Below are positions 34,889 through 46,733 of a DNA stretch of 64,000 nt, one piece after another. The position numbers and the translations under genes were made by a program. Source of the DNA: Limnohabitans radicicola (GTDB lineage: Bacteria > Pseudomonadota > Gammaproteobacteria > Burkholderiales > Burkholderiaceae_C); NCBI RefSeq assembly GCF_014837235.1, contig NZ_JACYFT010000002.1:558001-622000 (forward strand), given 5' to 3'. Under the pieces are notes generated by a model. The model saw only the letters and a list, made by a program, of their open reading frames with translations, did no database searches and was not told where the DNA came from. The first letter of the stretch is position 1, and every line of letters starts with the position of its first letter.

Positions 34889-36202
34889 ATGACAGAGAAC
34901 ACTCAAAAGCAGCCCAAACCCCAGAAACTGGTGGGCGTCAAAGGCATGAACGACATCCTGCCGCCCGACTCGGCGCGCTGGGAATGGCTGGAAAAGCGCG
35001 TGCGCGGTCTGATGGCCCGCTATGCCTACCGCAATGTGCGTTTGCCCATCGTTGAGCCCACAGCGCTGTTCGTTCGTGGTCTGGGCGAGGTGACCGACAT
35101 CGTCGAAAAGGAGATGTACTCCTTTGAAGACCGTTTGAATGGCGAACAGCTGACCTTGCGCCCCGAGGGCACGGCTGGGCTGGTGCGCGCCATGGTGGAG
35201 CACAACTTTTTGTACGAAGGCGGCAAGCGCCTGTACTACATGGGTCCCATGTTCCGCCACGAGCGCCCGCAGCGTGGCCGCTACCGCCAGTTCCACCAGA
35301 TCGGCGCCGAGGTGCTGGGTTTTGGTGGTCCTGAAGTGGACGCCGAACTCATCTTGCTGGCCCGTGACTTGTGGAAAGTGCTGGGCCTCCAAGACGTGCG
35401 CCTGGAACTCAACAGCCTGGGCCAGCCCGAAGAGCGCAAGGCGCACCGCGCCGCCTTGATTGCCCACTTTGAGCAGCACGCCGATCTGCTGGACGAAGAC
35501 GCCAAGCGCCGCCTGCACAGCAACCCCCTGCGCATTCTGGACACCAAGAACCCGGCCATGGCTCCGGTGGTCGAGTCGGCGCCTCAGCTGCTGGACTTTT
35601 TGGGCGAGGCATCCCTGGCGCACTTCAATGCGGTCAAGGCGATCCTTGACGCCAATGGCATCGCCTACCGCATCAACCCGCGCCTGGTGCGCGGCATGGA
35701 CTACTACAACCTCACCGTGTTCGAGTTCATTACCGAGAGCCTGGGCTCGCAAGGCACGATCTGCGGTGGCGGTCGCTACGACTATCTCATCGAGCAAGTC
35801 GGTGGCAAACCTGCGCCTGCTGTCGGCTGGGCGCTGGGCGTGGAGCGCGTGCTGGAGCTGATCAAAGAGCAGGGCGACGAACAGGCGGCACCCGTGCCCG
35901 ATGTCTATGCCGTGATTCCCGATGTCGCCGCCTTGCCCCAGGCCATCGCCACATTGCAGGTGCTGCGCCAGCAGGGTGTGTCGGTGCAAATGCATGCTGG
36001 CTCGGGGGAAGGCATGGGCTCCATGAAATCCCAATTCAAAAAGGCCGACAGCAGTGGCGCCCGTTTTGCGCTGGTGTTTGGTGCCGAAGAGCTGGCGCAA
36101 GGCCAGGTGACCGTCAAGTCCTTGCGTGACGGCGCAGGTGCACAGCGGCTTGAAGCGCTCGACCAGGCACCGTCTTGGGCACAGAGCCTACAATCCATTT
36201 GA
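34889..36202 (+). CDS. hisS: Histidyl-tRNA synthetase
   Basis: The predicted protein has 437 residues. It is a class II synthetase with [15 protein letters not shown] at the start, motif 2 around [21 protein letters not shown], the histidine-binding [12 protein letters not shown], and a C-terminal anticodon-binding domain from about residue 335. It charges tRNA-His. The HisZ-type paralogue, which has the same fold but no charging role, is encoded later in this window. The next gene starts 20 bp downstream. Confidence 0.97.
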   Translation: MTENTQKQPKPQKLVGVKGMNDILPPDSARWEWLEKRVRGLMARYAYRNVRLPIVEPTALFVRGLGEVTDIVEKEMYSFEDRLNGEQLTLRPEGTAGLVRAMVEHNFLYEGGKRLYYMGPMFRHERPQRGRYRQFHQIGAEVLGFGGPEVDAELILLARDLWKVLGLQDVRLELNSLGQPEERKAHRAALIAHFEQHADLLDEDAKRRLHSNPLRILDTKNPAMAPVVESAPQLLDFLGEASLAHFNAVKAILDANGIAYRINPRLVRGMDYYNLTVFEFITESLGSQGTICGGGRYDYLIEQVGGKPAPAVGWALGVERVLELIKEQGDEQAAPVPDVYAVIPDVAALPQAIATLQVLRQQGVSVQMHAGSGEGMGSMKSQFKKADSSGARFALVFGAEELAQGQVTVKSLRDGAGAQRLEALDQAPSWAQSLQSI

Positions 36203-36222
36203 TTCAGACAGACAACCTATTT

Positions 36223-36894
36223 ATGGCATCCCACCTCGACCTTGAAGAACAGGAACAGCTTGCAGAACTCAAGCATTTCTGGAAGACCTATGGCAACCTG
36301 ATTTCCTGGGTGTTGATCGTCATCCTGGGGGCCTATGCCGCCTGGAACGGCTATCAGTACTGGCAACGCACCCAGTCGGCCAAGGCGTCGGCCTTGTATG
36401 ACGAAGTGGAAAAGGCCGTGGCCGCCAACGACGCCACACGCGTAGAGCGCAGTCTGGCCGACATGAAAGACAATTTCGCATCCACCCACTATGCCCACCA
36501 GGCGGGTTTGCTGGCCGCGCGCAGCCTGTATGCCCAAGGCAAAACCGATCAGGCCAAAGCCACTTTGAGCTGGGTCGCTGAGAGTGCACCGACCGCCGCC
36601 CTGAAAGACGTGGCCCGCTTGCGGCTGGCCGCCTTGCTGTGGGAAACCAAGGCGCTTGACGAGTCGCTCAAACAACTGAGTGCGGTGTTCACGCCTGAGA
36701 TGAGTGGCCTGGCTTCGGACATGCGCGGCGATGTGTTGCAAGCCAAGGGCGAGTCCACCGAGGCCATTGCCGCTTACCAGCAAGCCTGGAAGCAAATGCC
36801 TGCGAGCGTTGAATACCGCCGCATGGTGCAGGCCAAACTGAGTGCGTTGGGTGTTCAGGTGACGACCGACACCCCTGCAGAGACTGCCAAGTGA
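36223..36894 (+). CDS. YfgM-like tetratricopeptide membrane protein
   Basis: The predicted protein has 223 residues, starting at MASHLDLEEQEQL; the ATG lies just after the hisS stop. A short cytoplasmic segment is followed by one membrane helix (about 25-44) and a periplasmic TPR-like domain (DUF2133). The E. coli YfgM protein has this layout, associates with the SecYEG translocon and PpiD, and is encoded beside bamB. The gene order hisS-yfgM-bamB-der is the same here. Its stop codon overlaps the region of the bamB start. Confidence 0.88.
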   Translation: MASHLDLEEQEQLAELKHFWKTYGNLISWVLIVILGAYAAWNGYQYWQRTQSAKASALYDEVEKAVAANDATRVERSLADMKDNFASTHYAHQAGLLAARSLYAQGKTDQAKATLSWVAESAPTAALKDVARLRLAALLWETKALDESLKQLSAVFTPEMSGLASDMRGDVLQAKGESTEAIAAYQQAWKQMPASVEYRRMVQAKLSALGVQVTTDTPAETAK

Positions 36895-36902
36895 GGATAC
36901 AT

Positions 36903-38027
36903 ATGGGTCAGCTTTTGTTTCGTTGCCTGACCGCTGTGGCGGCTGCTGTCGTGGTGGCCGCTTGCTCCAGCACGGCCGAAAAGCCGCAGCCTGCACCACT
37001 GCCCACCTTCACGGCGCAATTTCAGGTTCAAAAAGTCTGGTCCAGCAAGCTCGGCGAGGTCACCACGCCTTTGTCAGCCGCTGTATCCGGCACCCGCGTG
37101 GCGATCGCTTCCACTGCAGGTGAACTGGCCTTGATCGATGCGCAATCCGGCACGGACGTTTGGCGTCTGAACCTCAAAGACCGCATCCAGGCGGGTGTGG
37201 GCGGCGATGGCCAGCGCTTTGCTGTGGTGACACAAAACAATGAACTGGTCACGGTCGAGTCTGGCCGTGAAATCTGGCGGCAGAAACTGCAGGCAGGCAC
37301 CTTCACCGCGCCCCTGGTGGCAGGTGGCCGGGTGTTTGTACTGACCGCTGACCGCACGGCGCTCGCGTTTGACGGTGCCAGTGGGCAGCGCCTGTGGGCA
37401 CAGCAACGCAATGCCGACCCGCTGGTTTTACGCCAGTCGGGCGTATTGGCCGCCTGGAACGACACCTTGCTGGCGGGCTTTGAAGGCCGTTTGCTCGGAC
37501 TCAACCCCTTGACCGGTTTGCCGCGTTGGGAGTCGGTCGTGGGCAGCTCGCGCGGCACCAACGAAGTCGAGCGTCTGGTGGACCTGGTCTCTGGCCTCAA
37601 CCGCCAGGGCAACACCGTCTGTGCGCGTTCATTCCAGACCTCGGTGGCCTGCATCGACGCCAGCCGTGGCACAGTGCAGTGGACACGCGCTGCGCAAGGC
37701 CACACCGGACTGGAGGGTGATGAAGCCCGCGTTTACGGCGCCGAATCCGACAGCAAGGTACAGGCCTGGAACCGCCAAAATGGTCAACCCGTCTGGACAC
37801 AGGAAGCTTTGCGGTTTCGGGGACTGGGCGCACCTTTGGTGATGGGACGTGCTCTTGTTCTGGGCGATGAAGCGGGGCTTTTGCACTTCCTCTCGCGTGA
37901 AGACGGCAAAGTGCTGCAGCGGCTGAGCACCGACGGCACCACCGTGGCCATGCGTCCCGTGCTGGCCGGACAGACCCTCGTGATCGTGAATCGAAGTGGC
38001 CAGATTTCTGGCTACCGAACTGAGTGA
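36903..38027 (+). CDS. bamB: Outer membrane protein assembly factor BamB
   Basis: The predicted protein has 374 residues. I preferred the ATG with GAGG six bases upstream over the GTG at 36891 that overlaps the yfgM stop codon. A lipoprotein signal ends in VVAAC with Cys21 lipidated. The remainder is an eight-bladed PQQ-like beta-propeller with repeated strands such as [16 protein letters not shown] and [23 protein letters not shown]. BamB is the periplasmic scaffold of the BAM complex that helps outer-membrane protein folding. Confidence 0.94.
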   Translation: MGQLLFRCLTAVAAAVVVAACSSTAEKPQPAPLPTFTAQFQVQKVWSSKLGEVTTPLSAAVSGTRVAIASTAGELALIDAQSGTDVWRLNLKDRIQAGVGGDGQRFAVVTQNNELVTVESGREIWRQKLQAGTFTAPLVAGGRVFVLTADRTALAFDGASGQRLWAQQRNADPLVLRQSGVLAAWNDTLLAGFEGRLLGLNPLTGLPRWESVVGSSRGTNEVERLVDLVSGLNRQGNTVCARSFQTSVACIDASRGTVQWTRAAQGHTGLEGDEARVYGAESDSKVQAWNRQNGQPVWTQEALRFRGLGAPLVMGRALVLGDEAGLLHFLSREDGKVLQRLSTDGTTVAMRPVLAGQTLVIVNRSGQISGYRTE

Positions 38028-38058
38028 AGCCGTTCGCGGCGGATCGGAATATTTGCAA

Positions 38059-39399
38059 GTGAAACCCGTACTGGCCCTGGTGGGCCGCCCCAATGTGGGC
38101 AAATCCACGCTGTTCAACCGACTCACCAAGAGCCGGGACGCCATCGTGGCCGACTATGCCGGCTTGACCCGTGACCGCCACTATGGCCAGGGCAAGCAGG
38201 GCAAGCATGAATACATCGTGATCGACACGGGCGGCTTCGAGCCCGATGCCAGCAGCGGCATCTACAAGGAAATGGCCAAGCAGACCCAGCAGGCCGTTGC
38301 CGAGGCCGATGTGGTGATCTTTGTGGTCGATGGCCGTGCAGGCTTGTCTGCGCAGGACCACGACATTGCCAAATACCTGCGCAAGATCGGTAAACCCTGC
38401 CTCCTGGTGGCCAACAAGGCCGAAGGCATGCGCGAAGGCATCCAGCTCAGCGAGTTCTACGAACTGGGCCTGGGGGAGGTGCTGGCCATCTCGGCGGCGC
38501 ACGGGCAGGGCATCCGCGGCCTGGTCGATCTGGCACTCGAGCCCTTGCACTTGCCGGAAGATCCGGAAGAGTCCGAGGTTGACGCCAGCGTCATCAAGCT
38601 GGCAGTGGCCGGACGGCCCAATGTGGGCAAGTCCACCTTGATCAACACCTGGCTGGGTGAAGAGCGCCTGGTGGCATTCGACATGCCCGGCACCACGCGC
38701 GACGCGATTTCGGTGCCTTTCGAGCGCCAGGGCCAGAAGTTCGAGTTGGTGGACACGGCTGGTTTGCGTCGCAAAGGCAAGGTGTTTGAGGCGATCGAGA
38801 AGTTCTCGGTCGTCAAGACGCTGCAAGCCATCGAATCGGCCAATGTGGTCTTGCTGCTGCTCGACGCCGAGCAGGGCGTGACCGATCAAGATGCGCACAT
38901 TGCCGGCTTTGCCCTCGAAAGCGGCCGCGCCATGGTGCTGGCCGTCAACAAATGGGATGCGGTGGACGACTACCAACGCCAGCTGGTGCAGCGCTCGATC
39001 GAGACGCGCCTGCCGTTCCTGAGTTTTGCCAACATGCACTTCATCTCGGCCAAGAAACGCCAGGGTCTGGGGCCGGTCTGGAACTCCATCGTCAAGGCCC
39101 ACAAGTCGGCCATGTGCAAGATGAGCACGCCGATTTTGACGCGCTTGTTGCTCGAAGCTGTGCAGTTCCAGAGCCCTCAGCGCGGCGGCATGTTCCGTCC
39201 CAAGCTGCGTTATGCACACCAGGGCGGCATGAATCCGCCCGTGATCGTGATCCATGGCAACTCGCTGGAGCATGTGACCGAGTCGTACAAGCGCTTCCTC
39301 GAAGGGCGTTTTCGCAAGGCCTTTGATCTGTCAGGCACCCCGCTGAGGATCGAGATGAAAACATCAACCAATCCCTACGCCGACAAGGAATCCTCTTGA
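38059..39399 (+). CDS. der: Ribosome-associated GTPase Der (EngA)
   Basis: The predicted protein has 446 residues from the GTG of [17 protein letters not shown], which is the family N-terminus; the longer frame overlaps bamB. It has two GTPase domains in tandem, each with its own P-loop (VGRPNVGKS and AGRPNVGKS), and DTGGFEPD and DTAGLRRKG as the two G3 regions. A C-terminal KH-like domain follows. Der is an essential factor in 50S subunit assembly. The next gene is hfq, after a gap that holds a hairpin. Confidence 0.96.
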   Translation: MKPVLALVGRPNVGKSTLFNRLTKSRDAIVADYAGLTRDRHYGQGKQGKHEYIVIDTGGFEPDASSGIYKEMAKQTQQAVAEADVVIFVVDGRAGLSAQDHDIAKYLRKIGKPCLLVANKAEGMREGIQLSEFYELGLGEVLAISAAHGQGIRGLVDLALEPLHLPEDPEESEVDASVIKLAVAGRPNVGKSTLINTWLGEERLVAFDMPGTTRDAISVPFERQGQKFELVDTAGLRRKGKVFEAIEKFSVVKTLQAIESANVVLLLLDAEQGVTDQDAHIAGFALESGRAMVLAVNKWDAVDDYQRQLVQRSIETRLPFLSFANMHFISAKKRQGLGPVWNSIVKAHKSAMCKMSTPILTRLLLEAVQFQSPQRGGMFRPKLRYAHQGGMNPPVIVIHGNSLEHVTESYKRFLEGRFRKAFDLSGTPLRIEMKTSTNPYADKESS

Positions 39400-39415
39400 T
39401 TTGAGAGGATTTGGT

Positions 39416-39433
39416 CTGGCCCGAAATGGCCAG
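39416..39433 (+). other. Hairpin between der and hfq
   Basis: A perfect 6-bp stem (CTGGCC / GGCCAG) with a 6-base loop lies 16 bp after der. No T-run follows, so it is a weak terminator at best and may be part of the hfq leader. Confidence 0.35.
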
Positions 39434-39486
39434 TGCCACGCTGTGGTAAGGTCGGTGCTTTACCACTTCTGAACACGGAGAATATC

Positions 39487-39732
39487 GTGAGCAACAAAGG
39501 TCAACTTTTGCAAGACCCCTTTCTGAACGCACTGCGCCGCGAGCACGTGCCCGTGTCGATTTACCTGGTCAACGGCATCAAGCTGCAAGGTCAGATCGAG
39601 TCGTTCGACCAGTATGTGGTGCTTCTGCGCAACACCGTGACCCAAATGGTATACAAGCACGCCATCTCGACCATTGTTCCTGGCCGTGCCGTGAACCTCG
39701 GCGACAGCGCTTCTGGCGAAGCCAACACTTGA
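39487..39732 (+). CDS. hfq: RNA-binding protein Hfq
   Basis: The predicted protein has 81 residues and starts with GTG ([19 protein letters not shown]), which matches the family N-terminus. The Sm1 segment [20 protein letters not shown] and the Sm2 motif VYKHAIST (Tyr55, Lys56, His57) are both present. The C-terminal tail is short. Hfq forms a hexamer that pairs small RNAs with target mRNAs. Its position between der and hflX is the usual one in this class. Confidence 0.97.
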   Translation: MSNKGQLLQDPFLNALRREHVPVSIYLVNGIKLQGQIESFDQYVVLLRNTVTQMVYKHAISTIVPGRAVNLGDSASGEANT

Positions 39733-39779
39733 GATCTCCAGGCACCGTTCGCTGAACAAGCGGCTGGTGTGTCCATTCG

Positions 39780-40967
39780 TTGACAGATTCATCGCTTCCC
39801 AATGCCACGCCGACCCTTTTGGTCGGCGTTGATTTTGGTTTTCCTCATTTCGACACCGAACTCGAAGAGCTCGGCCTGTTGTCCGAGTCTGCCGGTCTGC
39901 ATCCCGTTGCACGCCTGACCTGCAAACGCAAAGCACCCGATCCGGCGCTGTTTGTGGGTAGTGGCAAAGCCGACGAAATCAAGGAACTGGCTCTCATGCA
40001 CGGGGCCAAAGAGGTTCTGTTCGACCAGTCGCTCAGCCCCGCACAACAGCGCAATCTGGAGCGCCATCTGGGCATGCCGGTCAATGACCGCACGCTGCTG
40101 ATCCTTGAAATCTTTGCCCAGCGCGCCCGCAGCCATGAAGGCAAACTGCAGGTCGAGCTGGCCCGCATGCAGTACCTGAGCACCCGACTGGTGCGCCGCT
40201 GGTCGCACCTGGAGCGCCAAAGCGGCGGCATTGGCATGCGCGGTGGCCCCGGCGAGACCCAGATCGAACTTGACCGACGCATGATCGGTGATGCCATCAA
40301 GCGCACCAAGGAGCGCTTGGTCAAGGTCAAAAAGCAGCGTAACACCCAGCGCCGCCAGCGCGAGCGTCGCCAGACTTTCAACATCTCGTTGGTGGGCTAC
40401 ACCAACGCGGGCAAGTCCACGCTGTTCAATGCCCTGGTCAAGGCGCGGGCCTACGCTGCTGATCAGCTGTTTGCCACCCTGGACACCACCACCCGCCAGT
40501 TGTACCTGGGCGAGGTGGGCCGCACGGTGTCCTTGTCGGACACGGTCGGTTTCATTCGTGACCTGCCGCACGGTCTGGTCGAAGCGTTTCAGGCCACCTT
40601 GCAAGAAGCCATGGAAGCCGATTTGTTGCTGCACGTGGTGGACGCATCGAACCCGGACTTCCCCGAGCAAATGCAGGAAGTGCAGAAAGTCCTGGCCGAA
40701 ATCGGCGCCGAGAACGTGCCCCAGCTGCTGGTGTTCAACAAGCTCGATGCGCTCGACGAACAGCACCGACCGCTGCAAATGCAGGACGAATACGAGCTGG
40801 ACGGTATCGCTGTCCCCCGCATTTTTGTCAGTGCCCGTGCAGGCCTTGGATTGGACCTCTTGCGCTCGGCACTGGCCCAGCGCGCTCAGGAAGTCCTTGG
40901 ATCTGCAGCGCCTGTGGAAGAAGATGTCCGTGACTTGCCCCGGGAATATCCCGGGCATCCAGACTGA
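39780..40967 (+). CDS. hflX: Ribosome-associated GTPase HflX
   Basis: The predicted protein has 395 residues and begins with TTG, as no ATG is in frame near the start. The N-terminal HflX domain contains GSGKADEI, and the linker GGPGETQIELDRR is diagnostic. The GTPase P-loop is GYTNAGKST, and SDTVGFIRDLPH is the family G3 block. HflX splits stalled or heat-damaged ribosomes under stress. It follows hfq by 47 bp and precedes hflK. Confidence 0.95.
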   Translation: MTDSSLPNATPTLLVGVDFGFPHFDTELEELGLLSESAGLHPVARLTCKRKAPDPALFVGSGKADEIKELALMHGAKEVLFDQSLSPAQQRNLERHLGMPVNDRTLLILEIFAQRARSHEGKLQVELARMQYLSTRLVRRWSHLERQSGGIGMRGGPGETQIELDRRMIGDAIKRTKERLVKVKKQRNTQRRQRERRQTFNISLVGYTNAGKSTLFNALVKARAYAADQLFATLDTTTRQLYLGEVGRTVSLSDTVGFIRDLPHGLVEAFQATLQEAMEADLLLHVVDASNPDFPEQMQEVQKVLAEIGAENVPQLLVFNKLDALDEQHRPLQMQDEYELDGIAVPRIFVSARAGLGLDLLRSALAQRAQEVLGSAAPVEEDVRDLPREYPGHPD

Positions 40968-41017
40968 TGGCTCGCCGTTTTCGGCACAATGTCATTCATT
41001 CAGACACCCAATACACC

Positions 41018-42379
41018 ATGAATTTTCATTTGCCAGCCCTGCGTTCGCTCCGATGGCCAGATCGGGTCCGTGGCATGTTCAATCTGAACGACCCCCGCTG
41101 GGGCCGTTCAGATGAGAAAAATCCGCAAGACCCGGCACCACCCGAGTCCAAACCCCCGCACGATGCCGAGCCCCGGCAGCCGTCCCGTGGCTCCCAGCAA
41201 GCGGGCCCACCGGACCTGGATGAGTTGTGGCGCGATTTCAACCGCAAACTGGGCCAGATGTTTGGTCAGCGCGGTGGTCCGCAAGGCCCGGGAGGCGGTG
41301 GTTCATCAGGCGGCCCCGGTGGGAGCATGCCTTCGTTCCTCAAAAATCTGGGGCTGGGTGTCATCGTGGCGGCGGCTTTGCTGGTGTGGATGGGCACCGG
41401 CTTTTTCATCGTGCAAGAAGGCCAGCAAGCGGTCATCACCCAGTTTGGCAAATACAAATCCACGGTGGGTGCGGGCATCAACTGGCGCATGCCGTACCCG
41501 ATCCAGCGCCACGAGCTGGTGTATGTGTCCCAGATCCGCTCGGTGGACATCGGGCGCGACAACATCATCAAGGCCACAGGCCTGCGCGAATCGGCCATGT
41601 TGACCGAAGACGAAAACATCGTCGAAATCAAGTTCGCGGTCCAATACCGCCTGAACGACGCACGGGCCTACTTGTTTGAAAGCAAGAACCCCACCGAAGC
41701 CGTGGTGCAGGCGGCCGAAACCGCTGTGCGCGAGGTCGTGGGCAAGATGAAGATGGATTCGGCCTTGGCCGAAGAGCGCGATCAGATCGCGCCGCGTGTG
41801 CGCGCCTTGATGCAAACCATCCTTGACCGCTACAAGGTGGGCATTGAAGTCGTGGGCATCAACCTGCAGCAAGGCGGCGTTCGCCCGCCCGAGCAGGTGC
41901 AGGCCGCATTCGACGATGTGCTCAAGGCCGGCCAGGAGCGCGAGCGCACCAAGAACGAAGCACAGGCCTATGCCAATGACGTGATCCCGCGTGCCGTAGG
42001 TGCAGCCTCGCGTCTGAAGGAAGAGGCCGACGCTTACCGTGAACGCATCGTGGCCCAGGCCGAAGGCGATGCCCAGCGTTTCAAGGCCATCCTGCCCGAG
42101 TACCAGAAGGCCCCGCAGGTGACCCGTGACCGCATGTACACCGACGCTTTCCAGCAGATTTACGGCAATGTGACCAAGGTGCTGGTCGACAGCAAGCAAG
42201 GCTCCAATCTGCTGTACCTGCCGCTCGACAAAATCATGCAGCAAGTGAGTCAGCCGACAGTGCTGCCAGCGGCCGATGCGGTCGCTCCCGCAACGCCAGC
42301 GGCCAATGCAGCCACCAGCAACTTGCCCGATTCACGCTCACGCGACGCCCAGCGCAGCCGTGATCGCGACCCACGTTAA
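41018..42379 (+). CDS. hflK: HflK subunit of the FtsH protease modulator
   Basis: The predicted protein has 453 residues from the ATG of MNFHLPALRS; an upstream ATG overlapping the hflX stop codon would add 17 residues without family similarity. The N-terminal about 100 residues are Pro/Gly-rich and cytoplasmic. One membrane helix (LGLGVIVAAALLVWMGTGF) is followed by a SPFH domain. With HflC, HflK forms a large inner-membrane cage around FtsH and limits its access to substrates. hflC starts 11 bp later. Confidence 0.95.
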   Translation: MNFHLPALRSLRWPDRVRGMFNLNDPRWGRSDEKNPQDPAPPESKPPHDAEPRQPSRGSQQAGPPDLDELWRDFNRKLGQMFGQRGGPQGPGGGGSSGGPGGSMPSFLKNLGLGVIVAAALLVWMGTGFFIVQEGQQAVITQFGKYKSTVGAGINWRMPYPIQRHELVYVSQIRSVDIGRDNIIKATGLRESAMLTEDENIVEIKFAVQYRLNDARAYLFESKNPTEAVVQAAETAVREVVGKMKMDSALAEERDQIAPRVRALMQTILDRYKVGIEVVGINLQQGGVRPPEQVQAAFDDVLKAGQERERTKNEAQAYANDVIPRAVGAASRLKEEADAYRERIVAQAEGDAQRFKAILPEYQKAPQVTRDRMYTDAFQQIYGNVTKVLVDSKQGSNLLYLPLDKIMQQVSQPTVLPAADAVAPATPAANAATSNLPDSRSRDAQRSRDRDPR

Positions 42380-42390
42380 GGACAGACAAA

Positions 42391-43293
42391 ATGAACCGAT
42401 TGGGATTGTGGGTTTCCTCTTTGCTGGTGTTGCTGGTGGTGTTGAGTTCCACCTTGTTTGTGGTCGACCAACGTCAATTTGGCGTGGTTTACTCGCTCGG
42501 ACAGATCAAGGAAGTGATCACCGAGCCAGGCTTGCACTTCAAGCTGCCACCGCCGTTGCAAAACGTCAATTACATCGACAAGCGCCTGTTGACGCTCGAC
42601 AGTCCGGACACCGAGCCGATGCTCACGGCCGAGAAGCAGCGTGTGGTCATTGACTGGTATGTGCGCTGGCGCATCACCGACCCACAGGCCTACATCCGCA
42701 ACGTGGGCATCGATGAGAAAACCGGCGCCAACCAGCTCAACCGTGTGGTGCGCAATGCTTTCCAGGAAGAAATCAACAAGCGCACCGTCAAGGACTTGTT
42801 GTCGCTCAAACGCGAAGCGTTGATGAATGACGTCAAGCGCGAGGTGCTGGAAGTCGTCAAAGGCGGTGCCAAGCCCTGGGGCATGGACATCATTGACGTG
42901 CGCATCACGCGCGCCGATTATGTGGACGCCATCACCGAATCCGTCTACCGCCGCATGGAGGCCGAGCGCAAGCGTGTGGCCAACGAGTTGCGCTCCACAG
43001 GTGGCGCTGAAGGCGAAAAAATCCGTGCTGACGCCGATCGCCAGCGCGAGGTGACCATCGCCAACGCCTACCGCGAAGCCCAGAAGATCAAAGGGCAGGG
43101 CGATGCCCAGGCCGCCCGCATCTACGGCGAAGCGTTTGGCCGCGACCCCCAGTTTGCGCAGTTCTACCGCAGCCTGGAAGCCTACAAAACCAGCTTTGCC
43201 AAAAAGAGCGACGTGATGGTGCTGGACCCTGCCAGTTCCGAGTTCTTCAAGGTCATGCGTGGCGGCGTGTCTGCGGTGCCCGCACGAAAGTAA
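42391..43293 (+). CDS. hflC: HflC subunit of the FtsH protease modulator
   Basis: The predicted protein has 300 residues. An N-terminal membrane helix (LWVSSLLVLLVVLSSTLF) acts as an uncleaved anchor. The SPFH domain follows, with VDQRQFGVVYSLGQIKEV, then a charged helical segment with MEAERKRVANELRSTG. It pairs with HflK to enclose FtsH. The next small gene begins three bases after its stop codon. Confidence 0.95.
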   Translation: MNRLGLWVSSLLVLLVVLSSTLFVVDQRQFGVVYSLGQIKEVITEPGLHFKLPPPLQNVNYIDKRLLTLDSPDTEPMLTAEKQRVVIDWYVRWRITDPQAYIRNVGIDEKTGANQLNRVVRNAFQEEINKRTVKDLLSLKREALMNDVKREVLEVVKGGAKPWGMDIIDVRITRADYVDAITESVYRRMEAERKRVANELRSTGGAEGEKIRADADRQREVTIANAYREAQKIKGQGDAQAARIYGEAFGRDPQFAQFYRSLEAYKTSFAKKSDVMVLDPASSEFFKVMRGGVSAVPARK

Positions 43294-43296
43294 GTT

Positions 43297-43482
43297 TTGT
43301 CGGACGCCTGGCTGCTGGCCTTGGGCCTGATGCTGATCTTTGAAGGCCTCATGCCCATGGTCGCGCCGCTGCGCTGGCGCCGTCTTTTCGAACAATTGAT
43401 GCAGATGCAGGACGGCCAGATCCGCTTTTTTGGCCTGTTCATGGTGCTGGCGGGCCTGATCCTCGTCTGGTGGGTCGGTTAA
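43297..43482 (+). CDS. DUF2065 small inner-membrane protein (YjeT-like)
   Basis: The predicted protein has 61 residues, begins with TTG and has two hydrophobic helices separated by a short hydrophilic loop (QMQDGQIRF). The opening WLLALGLMLIFEGLMPMVAP is characteristic of the DUF2065/YjeT family. A gene of this type follows hflC in many proteobacteria, including E. coli. Its function is unknown, but position implies a link to the HflKC-FtsH complex. Confidence 0.85.
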   Translation: MSDAWLLALGLMLIFEGLMPMVAPLRWRRLFEQLMQMQDGQIRFFGLFMVLAGLILVWWVG

Positions 43483-43519
43483 ACCTGCGACAGGGGCGGG
43501 AAACCGGCTCCGAAGTCGG

Positions 43520-43525
43520 TAAAAT
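43520..43525 (+). promoter_or_regulatory. Possible -10 element of hisZ
   Basis: TAAAAT lies 30 bp before the hisZ ATG in the 72-bp gap after the DUF2065 gene. No good -35 element is visible. Confidence 0.28.
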
Positions 43526-43554
43526 CTCGTTTTTAACCGTCTACCTATCCCTCC

Positions 43555-46061
<2,507 letters not shown>

Positions 46062-46111
46062 GCCTGTTCACAGCATTTTTAACCCTCACTGATTTCACTG
46101 GAGTTCACCCC

Positions 46112-46636
46112 ATGTTGACCGAAGACGGCAAGCACCTGTACGTGAGTTACGACGAGTACCACAACCTCATCGAAAAACTCGCCATCAAGATCCACCAATC
46201 CGGCTGGGAATTCGACACCATCCTGTGTCTGGCCCGTGGTGGCATGCGCCCGGGTGACATCCTCTCGCGCGTGTTCGACAAGCCGCTGGCCATCATGTCA
46301 ACCAGCTCCTACCGTGCGGACGCGGGCACCGTCCAGGGGCACCTGGACATCGCCCGCTTCATCACCACCCCCAAGGGCGAGATCGCTGGCCGCGTTCTGC
46401 TGGTCGACGATCTGGCCGATACAGGCCACACGCTGCGCGCCGTGGTGGACCAGCTGAAAAACAACTACAAGCCGATCACCGAGCTGCGCACCGCTGTGAT
46501 CTGGACCAAAGGCGTGTCGACCTTCAAGCCCGATTACTCGATCGAAGACCTGCCGACCAACCCCTGGATTCACCAGCCTTTCGAGCCCTATGACGCCATG
46601 CGTCCCGAAAAGCTGATCGAAAAGTGGAAAGTTTGA
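46112..46636 (+). CDS. Phosphoribosyltransferase family protein
   Basis: The predicted protein has 174 residues. The PRPP-binding motif VLLVDDLADTGHTL lies near the middle, and the N-terminal LARGGMRPGDILSR block provides the second PRPP contact. The C-terminal half (DYSIEDLPTNPWIHQPFEP) resembles xanthine/guanine phosphoribosyltransferases. Together with purA upstream this suggests a purine-salvage role, but the substrate base is not certain. A strong terminator follows it. Confidence 0.88.
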   Translation: MLTEDGKHLYVSYDEYHNLIEKLAIKIHQSGWEFDTILCLARGGMRPGDILSRVFDKPLAIMSTSSYRADAGTVQGHLDIARFITTPKGEIAGRVLLVDDLADTGHTLRAVVDQLKNNYKPITELRTAVIWTKGVSTFKPDYSIEDLPTNPWIHQPFEPYDAMRPEKLIEKWKV

Positions 46637-46657
46637 ACGGCTTCATGCTTGCTCAAG

Positions 46658-46684
46658 AGCCCGGCCCTTGGCCGGGCTTTTTTT
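46658..46684 (+). terminator. Strong intrinsic terminator after the phosphoribosyltransferase gene
   Basis: A perfect 9-bp stem (AGCCCGGCC / GGCCGGGCT) with a 3-base loop and a run of T residues lies 21 bp after the gene. It closes the long plus-strand block of housekeeping genes. Confidence 0.9.
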
Positions 46685-46733
46685 ATGGCTCGGCGGGTGG
46701 GGCGGGGTGCGCGCCATCGGCTAGCATGTCGCC

